From the NCBI GenBank assembly GCA_964304625.1, contig OZ199839.1:6262001-6326000 (forward strand): DNA of 64,000 nt. The letters are read 5' to 3'. Below, one piece after another: positions 1 to 13,500 of the stretch. The notes under the pieces were generated by a model. That model saw only the letters and a program-made list of their open reading frames with translations. It had not been told where the DNA came from and did no database searches. The translations under genes were made by a program, and so were the position numbers. Positions within the stretch are counted from its first letter, which is position 1, and each line of letters opens with the position of its first letter. Origin of the DNA: Kudoa neothunni (Eukaryota; Cnidaria).

Positions 1-934
1 AAAATTTGAAATTAAAACAGGTGATAAATATTTTCTTACTTTAAATTAGAAACAATAATAGATAACGTCATGACGAATGTTGCGGTAACATACGACAAAG
101 ATAGTGAAATAAAAATTGACGTAAATTTTGATAAAAAAGATAACCCAAAATGTCCATTCATGCTACATGAAAAAACTGATAATAACATACTGGGGCCAAT
201 AATTCTTTGGTGCAGTGACGAAGAGGAATGTTCAGCCAATGGATGCGTAATTACTCTCAACGGGCTATCGAGGGAAAAGGATTATAAATTAAGTGTGAAA
301 GTGAAGGACTTGTCGACTTATAGAATCCATAATATTCCTTGTAAAATATAACCTTAAGATTTAATAATTTCATTAAAACAAATAATAATTTATATGATAA
401 AGACTTGAATATTTCAAAATCCCAAGGGTGAGATTAATATTCTTAAAACTAGATATATATATATATATTTAATGATATTTTTAGTAAATTCTACATCGAG
501 ATTGATGTAATCTGAATATTTATATAAGAGCATAACATAAGGAGCGAATATATCAATATTATGGTAGATGGTATTGTTCAAAAAATAATTAGGAAAGTTG
601 AAACGGGGTAATAATATCATTATTTAACTGTTATAATTAAATTTATTTTAGTATACTTTTTTTAAATTTATTAACACTAAAGATACATGTAGATAGTAAA
701 GAACAGTACGACCAAGAAGCTGCGAAAAATATTAATTCGTAAATATAAAAAGATGTTTCATATTTTTAATTTTTTATAGATCGGTTGGAAAATATATGTA
801 AAGTAGTATTTATTTCTTCGTAACTTATTGTTTTTAGTGTTTACGCAATGATTCCAATTGTGGCTGGATTATTGGTAGTGATCGGATTAGTAATTTACAA
901 CAGAAAACCCAACGACGATGCATATGAGTTGTAA
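1..934 (+). CDS. Modular Cys-rich single-TM protein, copy 0 (3' end only)
   Basis: 3' end of a gene that starts before the window. Exons read as 1-20, 62-340, 403-427, 542-607, 652-738, 780-797 and 838-934, all open and with consistent phases. Exon 62-340 is a complete last ectodomain module with four cysteines, then GLSREKDYKLSVKVKDL, a fibronectin-III-like strand pattern. Exons 403-797 make a charged juxtamembrane stretch (DSKEQYDQEAAKN). The last exon encodes a TM helix (MIPIVAGLLVVIGLVIY) and a short cytoplasmic tail, NRKPNDDAYEL. Sequence and introns match the end of copy B (25128-25995) closely, and similarity continues ~250 bp past the stop. The family is not one I recognise; a type I surface protein is inferred from its siblings. 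Confidence 0.75.
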
Positions 935-2549
935 GCACACTGATTTAATCATAGATTAATTTTTATTATTATTATTCAAAAGATATATTATTATATATTA
1001 GTATTTATGATAGTTATTTTTATATTTTTTATTCGATTTAACTACAATATATTTTATTGTTCCTGTGTGTGTTATTTAGTGAGTTGTACGCGACACTCTG
1101 CTAGAAAATTTCATAAAGTTATTTCACATTAAATTCATTGTCATTTGAGGTTGCGATTATTCTTCAAAATAGCTAAAGAATTTTTTTCATTCATTAAATA
1201 TTTCTGATACACATATTTATACTTAAACATCGAATTTAAATCTATCTACTATATATACACTAGCACAGGGTTATTACGTAGCATGGTTATTGCGCACTTT
1301 TAGAAATATTGTCGAAAATTCAAAATATACAAATTAACTATAGATAGAAATCGTGAGATAATAGTAAAATATATCGATAAATACAATTATGAAATAATTT
1401 TTTCGTTGGGAAAAATAGGAGTACATGCTTATTGAGCAACCAAATTCTGTTGTCCGATTATGTTGGCATGGATAGTACACAGTAGGAAAATATGAAAAAT
1501 TATCGCTTACATGAAGAAAATGTGTAGATTATTAAATAATTGAAAAATTTGGAACTAAGAGTGGCGCTAAAGCGAATATCTTTAGGCGCTCCGTCCTTAA
1601 ATCTGTCACCACATTGAATACAATTGTATCAATAAAATCAAAAATATTTTCAGAAATTATTTCAAGTGATTTAAAATTTTATTGCAAAACTCTTATAAAA
1701 ACTTTCCAACTACTCGATATAAGAATTAACGAATTGATCAAACATTCGAGAACTTGAAATATAGAGCTGTCCAGAGAGTACAATAAAATAAGAAAATAAA
1801 TTAACCAATAGCATAAAAGACGTCACAAAAGACAACACTCCTGTAACTGTCAGCAGAGGACAGTTCGATGAGTTTGTTTCGAGAGTTAGTCTAAAAATGA
1901 ACAAATTAAATAGAAAATCTAACAAAAATTAAGAAATTATTCCAGATCTATCACACCGAAATGAGGGCACATTAGAAAATAAAATAAATTAAACTTCGTT
2001 TAGAACAAGAGAAATAACAAATTTCTTGTTGAAAAAATAATTCTCTCTTAAACTACCTTATTCATTTTCAAAATACTCTGTGAACAATAAAATAATTTTT
2101 ACGAAAATTTTTCACATCCTATTAAAGTTATTAATAGTGAAACGAGAGAATACATAAAAAAGCAGAAAAAGTGGTAACACACCCACCAAATTTTTCCCCA
2201 TGTGCGCCGACGCTGAAAGAGTGTCTGTCAGCGATGGCAATTTCGTTCGTTCAAAAATTTGGAGCTGTAATTTCTTTCGCGTTCGTTCATTAGTATTTTG
2301 TGAAAATTTTGAGTTTTGCAAGCGAATACGAACTTATCATCCCCGCCTCAGACTAATGAAAGATTCTAAATGTCGAAGTCTAGGAAAGTTGGTAACAGTC
2401 ATTTTACCGAGACCTACCAGCAACTCGAGCTCCGAGAGGGTTTCTTCTAATAGCGAAAAAGTCCGTAGAAGAGATCGTTCACACATGAACTCATTGACCT
2501 TGTTGAAACTGCCGGTCTATTCCAATAATAATGTTAATAAATGTAACTA
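935..2549. other. Intergenic, no gene seen
   Basis: The first ~250 bases resemble 25996-26270 downstream of copy B, so the duplicated block runs past the gene end. From ~1200 to 2549 I see only AT-rich sequence with short chance reading frames. Confidence 0.6.
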
Positions 2550-4009
2550 CAGTCGAACCTGGATATATATTGTGCAATTTTTTGGGAATGGTAACTAATT
2601 ACGCAATAGGGAGATTTTAAGAAATACAAGTTATTGGTGCAAGCGCGTTACGTATAAAAAACAAAAATTTATTCGAGTTTAAAATTATTGGTAATTTCAG
2701 TTTGTTTGCATCAATTTTTGATTATTTCAGATATGAACTCCATAACTGGGTGTTTTGAAATTAATGTTGTTGAGTTTTCTAATATAAACGTTTTATGATT
2801 AAATTAATTGAATATTTGAGTTCCCCAGTTGACACAAGCGTTTTATCATTTACAAAGTTTGGATCGACATTTTTTTAAATCTTTCAACTGAGTACGCTTC
2901 AGGTAAAGCTATTGATTCTCCATGTATTTTTTTCTCTTCTTCAATGTTGCTGATTTCCTTATATTTTTTTATCAAAAAATTAAAGTTGATAAACAATTAA
3001 ATAGTGTAACGAAATTTTCAACATTATTTTTAGAAAAATCTTGATTTAAGTTTTTATTATCTACTAATGTTTAATTTAATATATTGAAGAATCAAAATAC
3101 AATGTTCAAAATTCTAGATTATCTTCAGCAATTTTGAATAATAGTCGATGACACGTTTTCCGATGCTTGTTTTAAAGTTTTTATTAAAACAAAAACGGTA
3201 TACATAAACAAATTTGAATTATTCGTATTTAGTATGTTGCACTCTTCGTATTCTAGTGAAATTTCTGGGAACTTTACAGAAAAAATTAACCAAAATTTGA
3301 ATATTCACATTGTTTGTTTCACCATGAAATTTTTTATAATTAATTCCTAGTTTATGCTTAAATCCCATGAACCAACCGTTACTACCGGTGAATTTTTCAA
3401 TACCTATGGATTTAGCATTACTTTTCGTTTCTTGCAAAATTAGGTGAGCAGAAAAAATCTTTTTCTCATTTTGCGTTTTAGTTATCCAAGGAAAGAATAA
3501 AGTATCTAATTCCGCGCACTTGTCTTCTTTTATTTTTTTTTTCGAAGCGGAACCAGCAAAATTAATAATATCGTATCAAGAAGCCAAGATTCTATTAATT
3601 GTAGTGTACCTTGAAAATATATTATATTGTGGTTAGATAATTTCATATTATTAGATGTCTTAGGATGTTTAAAAGTCGTTGCTTTTTCTCCTTTGAGTGA
3701 TTTAATCGAATTACAATATTCGATAATTTACATTTTTTTCAACCACCATTCGCTGATTTTTTACAATTTTTTTGGCAGAGTTAAAAAAATGATTAATTGA
3801 GGATTAAATTGAACAATCTGTTACGCAGTAGCGAGATTTTAGTTTTAGTGCAATATCTTAAATTTATACTTCTCTAGTAAAACATTTTCATCTTTGTTCG
3901 ATCTTGTAACATTAATTTAAATGATATATAAGAAAATTTTAAGTTAAAATTATGATATCCTTTATATTTCAATAAACTTGTGAAATTACGAAATATTCAA
4001 GTTCGACTG
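2550..4009 (-). mobile_element. pogo/Tigger-like DNA transposon relic
   Basis: Bounded by inverted ends: CAGTCGAACCTGGATAT at 2550 and, on the other strand, CAGTCGAACTTGAATATT ending at 4009. Both are flanked by TA, the target site of Tc1/mariner-pogo elements. Minus-strand frame 3437-3219 (KSNAKSIGIEKFTGSNGW, YKKFHGETNNVN) matches the CENP-B-like HTH region of the copy at 28786-30710. Most of the DDE domain is missing, so this is an internally deleted dead copy. Confidence 0.7.
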
Positions 4010-4982
4010 TAATAATTATGTACAATATGAAATAGTTATTGATTTCTTTTAATTTCACATCATGATCCATCTTTTTAAGAATTAAAAAAATTGTTTGTTC
4101 GCTTTATTGGTCATAACTTTGATACTAACTAATTTCTGTTACCACCTAAGTCTTTGGTTGTGGGAACTCTCTCATGATGTTTGCTTAAACCCGCGTTAGA
4201 AAATACATGGCGCAAATGATAAAATAATCAAAAAATCGCTTCGCTCAAGATTGAAAACTACGTTATTATCCTCAAAACTTGATCTAGCAATCATCCAAAT
4301 ACTTCAGGAATAGTTAAAGAAATGTCATAGATTATATTTCTCACTCAGAGCCGCTAACATAGCTATTAGGTAAATTTAAATCGTTATTCAACCAATAAGA
4401 ATAAGCATTAATTTAAATACAATTTGTTTTTAAAATTAAATACAGTTATTATTCATTATTATCCAATAAATTGTCTCTAAAAACAAATACGTTCTTAAAC
4501 GGCCGATATATTTAGATCCGTTCCGCGGAAAAAATTTAAAATTGTGATTTCGTTTGTGTTTGCTCACACGAACGAAACTCACGTATTTGCCATCCCTGTT
4601 CAAAAGTGAGTTTTAGTGGATTAAACGGATTAAAATTGGATGTAAGCACTGCCTGATAGTGAGACCTCAAATTTTGCAAAAATTGCGTCAAATTAACGTT
4701 ATTTCATTTTTTAGATAGATTATTTAATTCAATGATTATTAACATCGAAAAATTCACAGTTTTTAATACAGAAATTAATTAAAACCACCAACTACCCAAT
4801 AACGAACCTTGCATTATCGACATCTTACTGTATATTGTAAAATGGAATAATGATAACCATATTATAAGTCTATATAAAAATATTTTTGTGGCAATTAAAT
4901 TAAAATCATAAATATTAATATAACTGTTTTGACTTAATGACGAGTTTAGTTCAACTTATGTTTTTTTAATTTAAAGTTTTAA
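4010..4982. other. Intergenic, partly homologous to upstream of copy C
   Basis: No gene seen. The last ~150 bases (for example ATGACGAGTTTAG near 4938) match 41840-41893, the distal upstream region of copy C. The TTAA at 4979-4982 is the target site of the element that follows. Confidence 0.55.
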
Positions 4983-6371
4983 CCCTCGCAGGACCAACTG
5001 CTGTCATTTGTGACCCCAATTTCGACAGTTTGACTTTGTTTGCATATTGAATAAAATGAGAGGGCTAAAAAATTCTGGATTCCTTAATTATAGACCGTAA
5101 TTGATAATTATAAAGTTATGATGAAAAAAGTGTATTTACTGATTTAAATATTTTACTTTTAATAAGCGATGTGCTCGCTACTTCATTTCAATGTAACAGT
5201 TACGAATCGATATCAAAATAATAAATATTACAATAAAAGCTATTGACAATAATTTTTATTAAAAAGTGTTGAAGTATTATTAGAAGCATATTAAGTGTAT
5301 ATTATGGTTTTGCGCCGATGAACTCCGTTCAAAAATTGTGATTATCCAGAGATTGTCCTTTAGAAGAGATTTCAACAAGCAATGTAATTGTTGTATTCGC
5401 GCATAAAATACAAATCGAAACTAAGATAAAACTAAGGCAGAAAAATCGATACGTTCGAGGATTAAGTAAATTAGAGTATTTGGATAGGGATGGCTCATTT
5501 TTAACGCCACAGCCGCGTTAATGGAAATGTGGTAGAGCTGGGATAGTATCGTTTCCCATGGCAAGAATAGAAAGTATGGATAAGGTTGTCATTGTGGATT
5601 CTTATACGATTTTTTAGAAGAATGAGTTTAGAATAAGGTGTCGGAAAGTAGTTGTTAGTAGGAACCGTAGAATGAATGGAAAATCGAATGCAAGAGTTTT
5701 GTTGTTTAAAATGATTAATAGAAAGGATTACTTAAGGGTTGATGGAACATGAGCGCATAGAAAAGATTTTTAAACACAACAGTAATGAAGGACTGCATAA
5801 ATGGAATTTTTAAGTCAAATCAAAAAGGAGAGTCAATATAATCTGTCAGAAAATTTTAAACATTTATTTTTATATAAACAAATGTTTTATAGTCTCCACA
5901 TCTGAATAATTAAAAGTTAGTTAGGAAGAGCGCCTCCATTTAATAAATAAAGATCAAATCATAATCTCCAGTTGCATACACGTATTATCGAGCCAATCTG
6001 AGGTTGTAATCACCATATACAATACATTGGGTCTGATCTCAAAGTTCATTTTATAACTCAATTAAATATTATGTTATCGTCGTCTACTCTTTGAAAATGT
6101 TCTAAAATAGTGGTATCTATCTATTTAAGGCGTGATATCCATTCATATACGGGTAACATGGAAAATGGTTTATGTAACGATGTAAGCATTTAATAGTTAC
6201 TTAGAAATGGTAGAAGTCTCACCGACTAATTTTTGTAAAATGCATATAATAAGTATAAAAACTAAATAGAGTAACAGAGTTTAGCTGTTTAATATAATGA
6301 AAAAGTCACAGGGTCAAAAATGATCCCAGTTGGTTCCTCGCGTAAGGTTTTTTAAGCTGGTGCTTCAAGGG
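4983..6371. mobile_element. Non-autonomous piggyBac-like element
   Basis: 1389 bp insertion flanked by TTAA (4979-4982) and TTAG (6372-6375). Ends are imperfect inverted repeats: CCCTCGCAGGACC on the left, CCCTTGAAGCACC on the right (minus strand), with subterminal related motifs (GTCATTTGTGACCCC and GGATCATTTTTGACCC). No transposase frame inside. The equivalent site upstream of copy C (41890-41893, TTAA) is empty, which defines the boundaries. A similar end lies at 54282-54302. Confidence 0.7.
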
Positions 6372-7579
6372 TTAGTATTCAACATTACTGTCATAATTTT
6401 TACCTATTCTTAGGCATGTGCGAATGGCAGGTATCAATTAAATTCATATTTATAACATTAAATTACATTAAAATAACCGTTCATTATTCAGTGATTCTAT
6501 TCATTAAGTTTTAGTAGTTATTTTTATACAAACATAATATATTAATAGTATGATACTATTCGTTTTTTATTTAATATATATATATATATATATAATAGAC
6601 CGAAGAATAAATAATTATTTTACGATTTACCTGTATAATGAATAATTCGGAAAGTCTAATATACGTAAAATGAAGTGATTTTAAGGTTAAAATGCTGGAT
6701 AGTGGCCGCATGTACCGATTAAAGATTATATTTAGACCGAGCATTAATCATAGATTTTTTAAATCAAATTAGTATGATATTTGTTGAACATTTAATTATC
6801 GGAATGAATGGATTTCATCTAATGAATTATCGAAAATAATTTACTAGAAGCATTTGATACAATTAATCAGCTAATAATTGTATAAAATAGTGAATTTTAT
6901 TTATTAGAGACATAAAATTAATTAATAATTGGGGATAGCTAACGAGAAAATTGTAGCAATCCATTATAATCACCATTGCCACACTCAAATTTATGGAGAA
7001 ATAAGGGTTACGTTATTAGTAACATTGAGTGTTAGTGCCTGTAGCAATAATTAAGAGATAATAAGAGTTCAATGTACTATTACAACAACTAATGTTGATA
7101 ACTAATAGAATGACATAAATTAATCTAATAATAATGATGCAAAATTGATAAATACAAAAATTAAAATAATTAATAGGTTCGTTTTAGTCAGTTGTCGCTG
7201 ATTAGAATTACGGCCGCTGTTCTATATTTAAACCTTTAGTATGATACGAACTGGTTGTATTGACTTGCACGTATGCTTCTCGTATTAAATTGCACATCAT
7301 GAGAGTTGATTAAAATCATAATAATAACGAATTATTTTCATAGTTCTCGTTAATCCCATGATAAAAATTTGTTTTTCTAAAATATTGTTTCTAATAACAC
7401 TAATAATTATTAATTAATAGGATTATTTTAGTTTTATTCATGGATAACGATTGATTTTATTAAAAGTGGAATTTGTAATTATTCGGGCTAAATGAAAATG
7501 ATTTACGACTTATTATAATATATTAATGTAAATATCCTTCGTGAATACAAGTATTATTTTTGTCATAAAATCTCCAAAA
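6372..7579 (+). other. Upstream region of copy A
   Basis: No gene. Several blocks match the region upstream of copy C, including TTTTTCTAAAATATTGTTTCT (7370s versus 42410s) and the last ~60 bases, which end TCTCCAAAAATGAT at the start codon in both copies. The shared proximal block is the best candidate for a common promoter/5'UTR, but I see no defined core promoter element. An AT dinucleotide run lies near 6583-6598. Confidence 0.45.
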
Positions 7580-10500
7580 ATGATTTTATCATCGTTTAAA
7601 CAGAGATTTGTCCTAAAATTATGTTTGTTTATTTTTTCACGTATTCACTCAAATTATTTCGTACTTTTAATATTTATTAGCAATAATGAATAAATTGGTT
7701 TCTACACAAGATATTGATAATAATTTAATGAACTTGAATTTTTCGCCCGATCAAAATAAATACGTTGTTTCTTTAGCTGGTTATCACATTCAAAATAGCT
7801 ACAGAAAATGTTCCCTACAATATTACGGTAGTAAGACTTCCTCTTTTAAAGCTATTCCAACGTGCAATACTGATATAACGACTGCTAATGCAAACGTTGA
7901 TTTCACTTCAGAGAAATGCATCTATGATTGTAAAAAAGTGGAATTGAAATTCAATTGGGACCAAATTAAGGAAATGAAATATTTAAGATGGTGTCAAGGA
8001 AAAGATGAGGAAGATGTCAAAAAATGTCCCTTAAAGAAAGTTTATAAAATCAATGGTAATTTCGATACATATGCCATTATAAATAATTTTTGGTTAGATA
8101 TATATCTTAAATCTACATTGGGGGTAGATCGTGCAATCGGTCAATTTACTGTGCGCATAAAAACTAAAATCGATAAGGGTTTCATTCTCAAATCTGACTC
8201 TATTGATGAAGTTATTCATGCTGCAACTAGCCGTTTTTACACGGTAGAATCAATTCAACTAAAAACAAAATCATATCAACCAAGATATATTGTTCAATTT
8301 AATGATAATTCACCTGAAATATTTCTGAATCCCAAAAAACCTGTCGAAGATTGGTTTATTGCAACGGGGTCAAAATCAGGATCTGAATCTATGTATTATT
8401 TCACAATAATACTTCAAAATCCCGAGCCGTCCAAGATGTGTTACTTTGGAATAAAACATATTAACGACTCACACTTTTCATCTTATTGTTCTATAATGAG
8501 TAAAGCTGGTCCGTGTTTTCAACCTTGTGATAAGGCGACATTATTCTATGATTCAGATTTGAATTTTGCTCAAGTACTTGTAAAATCAGTTGGACAATTA
8601 AGTTCAAAAGAATTTATTCAAACTATTATATGTATTCCATAATTATCTCAAAATTTTATAAAATTATGTAGTTCGAAGTGAACATCCCACCGACGCTTTT
8701 TCGGCTAAACAAAATGATCAAGTTAGGATTGATCTATCAGAACTAAACAAAAATGGTGAAGACCAAAATAAAGTTGACAAAGCACAAATTACAGAAATGA
8801 AGATAATAAAAAAGTTTATGGGAACAGAAAGTATCGGAGATGATGCAACCTGTACAGATGACTGTAATGAATTCGCTTCAAAAACTATAACGGGGCTTGA
8901 ATCGTTAACTGAATACATTTTAAAAGTGAAAATAAAGGGTCTAACAACAGTAGATTCGCTCGAAGTGGATCATTATCATGGTTACTTCTATTTCAAAACT
9001 ACAGGTAACAACCAAGATAAAAAAATATATATCAAATTATTTAATAGGGAGGGATTTTATTTATAACAATCAAATTACACCTAGCGCAGATAATAAGGTA
9101 CATACAAAATTGACTTTAACACCGTCCAGTCTTTTTTCTACTGGATCTACCAACGCCAACGATGCAAAATGTGAACTATTTTATTCTGTTGGAAATGAGA
9201 AATCCCAATTTCCTGCTACTTGCGAAAGAGATGCAAAAAGATTTTTTTGCTCAGATATCTGTAAAAATGAATTCACCATTATAAACCTTGATCCAGAAAC
9301 AAGCTACAAAATAACTATCTGCTCCAAAGGTTATACATGTGCTGAGAGTAACCCTGTATCGAGTAATTTTTATGTAAGTCAAATTTTTCTTAGTTTAAAT
9401 AGCAAGTGGTAGTACTGTTACCATAATTAAATCAGACGTAACTACAGCACGAAAGATCGAGGCTACAATGTCTGCTGCTCCTAATGGAAATATTGTGAAT
9501 TCCTGGCGTTATATTTTATTGGAAGAAAAATCCAAGAAAATTATAGTGGACTGTTTAAATATCGTTTGTGCTCTTGAAGCGCAAACAGATTTAGGATCAA
9601 AAAAACTAAACGTTCCATGGGCTACTATTGACGCAGAAGTTTTATATGAATTAGTTGTGATAAATATGAACCGTGCAAAACCAGTCAAAAAGAAGATAGA
9701 AAGTTATTAAAAAATAAGCGGAATTAAATATATTTAATTAGGAGCCACCGAAGAAGAGACAAGCGAGATGATTCTAACATATGATAAAACACGAAACAAT
9801 TATAAAGTGAAATTTACAAGTGCTCTGTTCGAGAACAATAATAAACAATGCACAATTAAAAAATCTGACAAAACGCTGTCTGCATACATCAATGCTGATG
9901 ATGGTAGTTCAGCAATTGAGAAAACTTGCAACCAACTTAAAACTGCTTTTAATATTGACCTTAGTAGTGGAAACAAGCTGGCTTATATTTCAGTTACGTA
10001 TTCGGACACGAAACCTTCTTCCCCTATTAAGCCACCTAAAAGTCTATCAAGTCTCGCTAAAGAAAATAATGAAGAAACCTCCCATGGTAATTACGTAAAT
10101 GTGGAAAAAGCTTATATTTCTAAATCTATCATAGAAAGGTTAGAAAGATCGCTTCCTGATAGCCTTAGCGTACCAGGGGGGCAAAGAATCGATGGGCCAG
10201 CTGATTTACAAGGAGCTCCAGTAAATGGAAATCCAAGTCATGATAGCAACGGAACCGAGAAAAGTGAAACTGCAAAAATTGAAGATAAAAAAAAAGATGC
10301 GATAAAGAAAGAGCAAGAGGAATCAACGCCACCACCAAATATCAATTTTACTGCAGGGAAGGTCTATTCGTATTACATAGGTAAATCTGTTTTGGGAAAT
10401 TATATAATGTTATTAAGATTTTTACGAAGAAATAACGCATGTGGCAGCATTACAGGGAGATAAAATAAAATTAAATGTTAATAAATGTTCTTTAAATTGT

Positions 10501-13500
10501 GATGGGTATAATGATAAAAGGAAGCTAGGTTCCTTCTCCACTGCTACAACTGGGTCACCATGTAACAATGATAGTTGTGCATTTCAATTCGACGAATTAG
10601 TTGAAGACTATTACATAAGTTGTCCTAAATATTTTGACTTTCATTATTTTTATGACAATACATTTGTGAAAACCAATGCACCATTTTTCAATAGATTTTA
10701 TTATGAATTAGCTGTCAGTGATCCAGTTAATAAGTTAACGATAAAATTGGTTAACGAACAACCTTCTGAAATATGCACATTTGAATGGATTGACGCAAAT
10801 GCATCATCTTCTAATAGATTTTTCTCAAACACTTGTGAGAACAATTCCAACTGCGTTTATAGTTTGTGCAGTAACGTTACGTTTGGAGATATTCCAACAG
10901 ATGTAAAAGCAGTAAAAATACGTGTTCTCAAATTAGAAATGAGGCCTATTGTTGGCTATCAAAATAACATTTATCTTTGTAATCGTTTAAATGATGTATT
11001 ATATAAATATATATTCTAGTGAAACATGGTAACGATACTTCCGTTACTTCATCCGATAATAATATAAACATAAACATTAGCACTAATAACAAAGATGAAG
11101 ATGGTGCAGCACTTACCACTGGTACCGCCCCAACATGTCAACTCAAGATCTGGAATGTATACGCTCCATTGTTTAAGGAAACTGAAAGGAAGGATGTTGG
11201 TCAACCTAATAGTTGTAACTTTGGAAAAATGATCATTACACCAAATCCAAATGATTTACCAAATGATATTATGATAACAATAGCAAATATACCGAGTTAT
11301 TCGCCTAGAAAATACTTTTATCATAAAACTGGTAGTTTATGTAGATTTTGCAACTTATTTTACAAATATAGATCAAACAACTACTCTTTCTGGTGGGTCA
11401 ATATCGGCTACGCCAGCAACAAATGGATTCACACTTACTCCAAGTTCTACAGTTTCAGAAAGCACGTGCTCCATTTATGTGAGAGAAAAGGATAAATTAT
11501 ATTATTATCCAGCTATATGCACAGAAAATGAATTGTGTATAAAAAAAGTGTAATTTGCAGTTTACTATCATTGGATTGTACTCTGGCGCCCGACTATGAT
11601 ATTAAGATTGTACCTAGTGGCCAATATAAGGTTCATACTCTTGAGGGCCAGAAAACAAGTAAAAACATTTGAACTTTTTGTGGATAATAATAATAATAAT
11701 TAGTTGGTAAAACAATTCAATTCATAATATCACCTGAGTCCAAAAGAAATAATCTTAAAATAATATCGAAAGAAAGTATCGAGAATGATTCCCAGTGCTG
11801 ACTGCTATTATCAATTTTATATGCATAAAGAAGGAAACAGTAATAATAAAAATATTTAATTCTTTAATTTAGTATTTAGCTTCATCAACAAATATACAAC
11901 AGTCTTGCGTTGAATGTGCTGATTCATCGAGTAGTCGAAAAAAATGCAATGATATTCAGTTTGGTTCAGGCTTATATAATAATAAGCATAATTACAGATT
12001 AATGATATATGTAAATAACAAATCACCACCATTTTAAATTAGAAATTCCAGGTAAAAAAAATATAAATATTTTTTAATATTATGAGTAGCTTTTTCCCGA
12101 CATGGGAAACTACATCAAAAGTTTGAAAAAGCAGTTAACAACGATATTGGGAAAATCTATGTTAAATTATCAGATTTTCCAATTGGGGATAAATGTGCCC
12201 TAAAACTATCCAATTTCGAAGATGTCCACAATTTTTTGAAGCCAAGTTGTACAACGAACACTGACAATAACTTCTGCATAACTGAGTGCACGTCCCAGAA
12301 TATTGAAATTGGATATGTTAATTCCAAAATTGATCGTTATCTATCAGTATGTTATGGCATAGATGATACTGATGCGAAATCCTGCAAAAAATCTAGAGTT
12401 TTTCCAATTATAATGGGTAATTATAATAAATATTATTTTAATAATTTAGTGATATTGGCATATTATAATTCAATGTTTTTAGATTATAATCAAAAGCATA
12501 CTTACTCTATAGCTCATACAGATGGTAAAGTTCGTTTTTCCTACAAAACAAACTCAAAAACCGAATGGACGGTGTATGCTGATGGAGAAAAAGACTCATT
12601 TAGCGATTCAGAAAAAACCAACTTGGACGTTACCAGTTACTCTGATTCAATAACAGATAAAATCTGCAAGTTTCGTTGTTGACAGATATATGAGTTACTA
12701 TAAAATTAACTCAACACTATTGTGGCCAGGAATTTATTATTTTACGAATACTACCCTATTTAATGACACTATTCCTCTAAAATCAGAGATTATATATTCC
12801 ATTTCAGCCGTTGAAAATAACATTAATAACTTGAAAATTCGATTTTCTCCTGGTCCCTATAATGACGAAATGTGCAAATCACTATATTTCAAGTAGATTC
12901 TACTGGCAAAGATAAAACAGAGAATGTTTTGAACGTCTGTGAAAATAAAGAGAATGGTTGCTATCAACTTTGTCAAGATGCTATTATTAACTTCACAGGA
13001 GACCATCAAAATGTTGGGTGTGATTGTTAAAAGAAGATTTGATTCGGCTGGTTTCAAACAATACTTTAGAAGTAATTGAAATCCAACATTATTAATAAAA
13101 TTTTTTAGGAAACGATATTGGTTATAACCTGACAGAAATCACAAGCAACAGTGTTAAACTTACTGGGCTTCAAAATTATAAAAAAAATTAAAAAAGAAAA
13201 ATAATCCTCAATGCACAATTAAAATATCTAGAGCAAATACTATATCTACTAACACCATGGGCTCGATGTAGTGGTGGTGAATGTAATAAAAACTGCGATG
13301 AGTCATATTCGATTACTGGCCTCTCAGCTGGTACAAGTTATATAATTACAATAAAAGTTACAAACCTTGGTGTGAATAATGATTATATCAAAAAAGTTTT
13401 CTTTAGAACAAGTAAATGTAGCTTGTGATCATATTATTAATTGTATTTAGTTGATGGAGAACAGCTAACAGAATCAAATTCTCCAAACGCTATCATTGCA

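Noticed and set aside
2200-2598. 132-codon plus-strand open frame
   Set aside because: Low-complexity composition, overlaps the pogo terminus, no domain and no splice context; chance frame.
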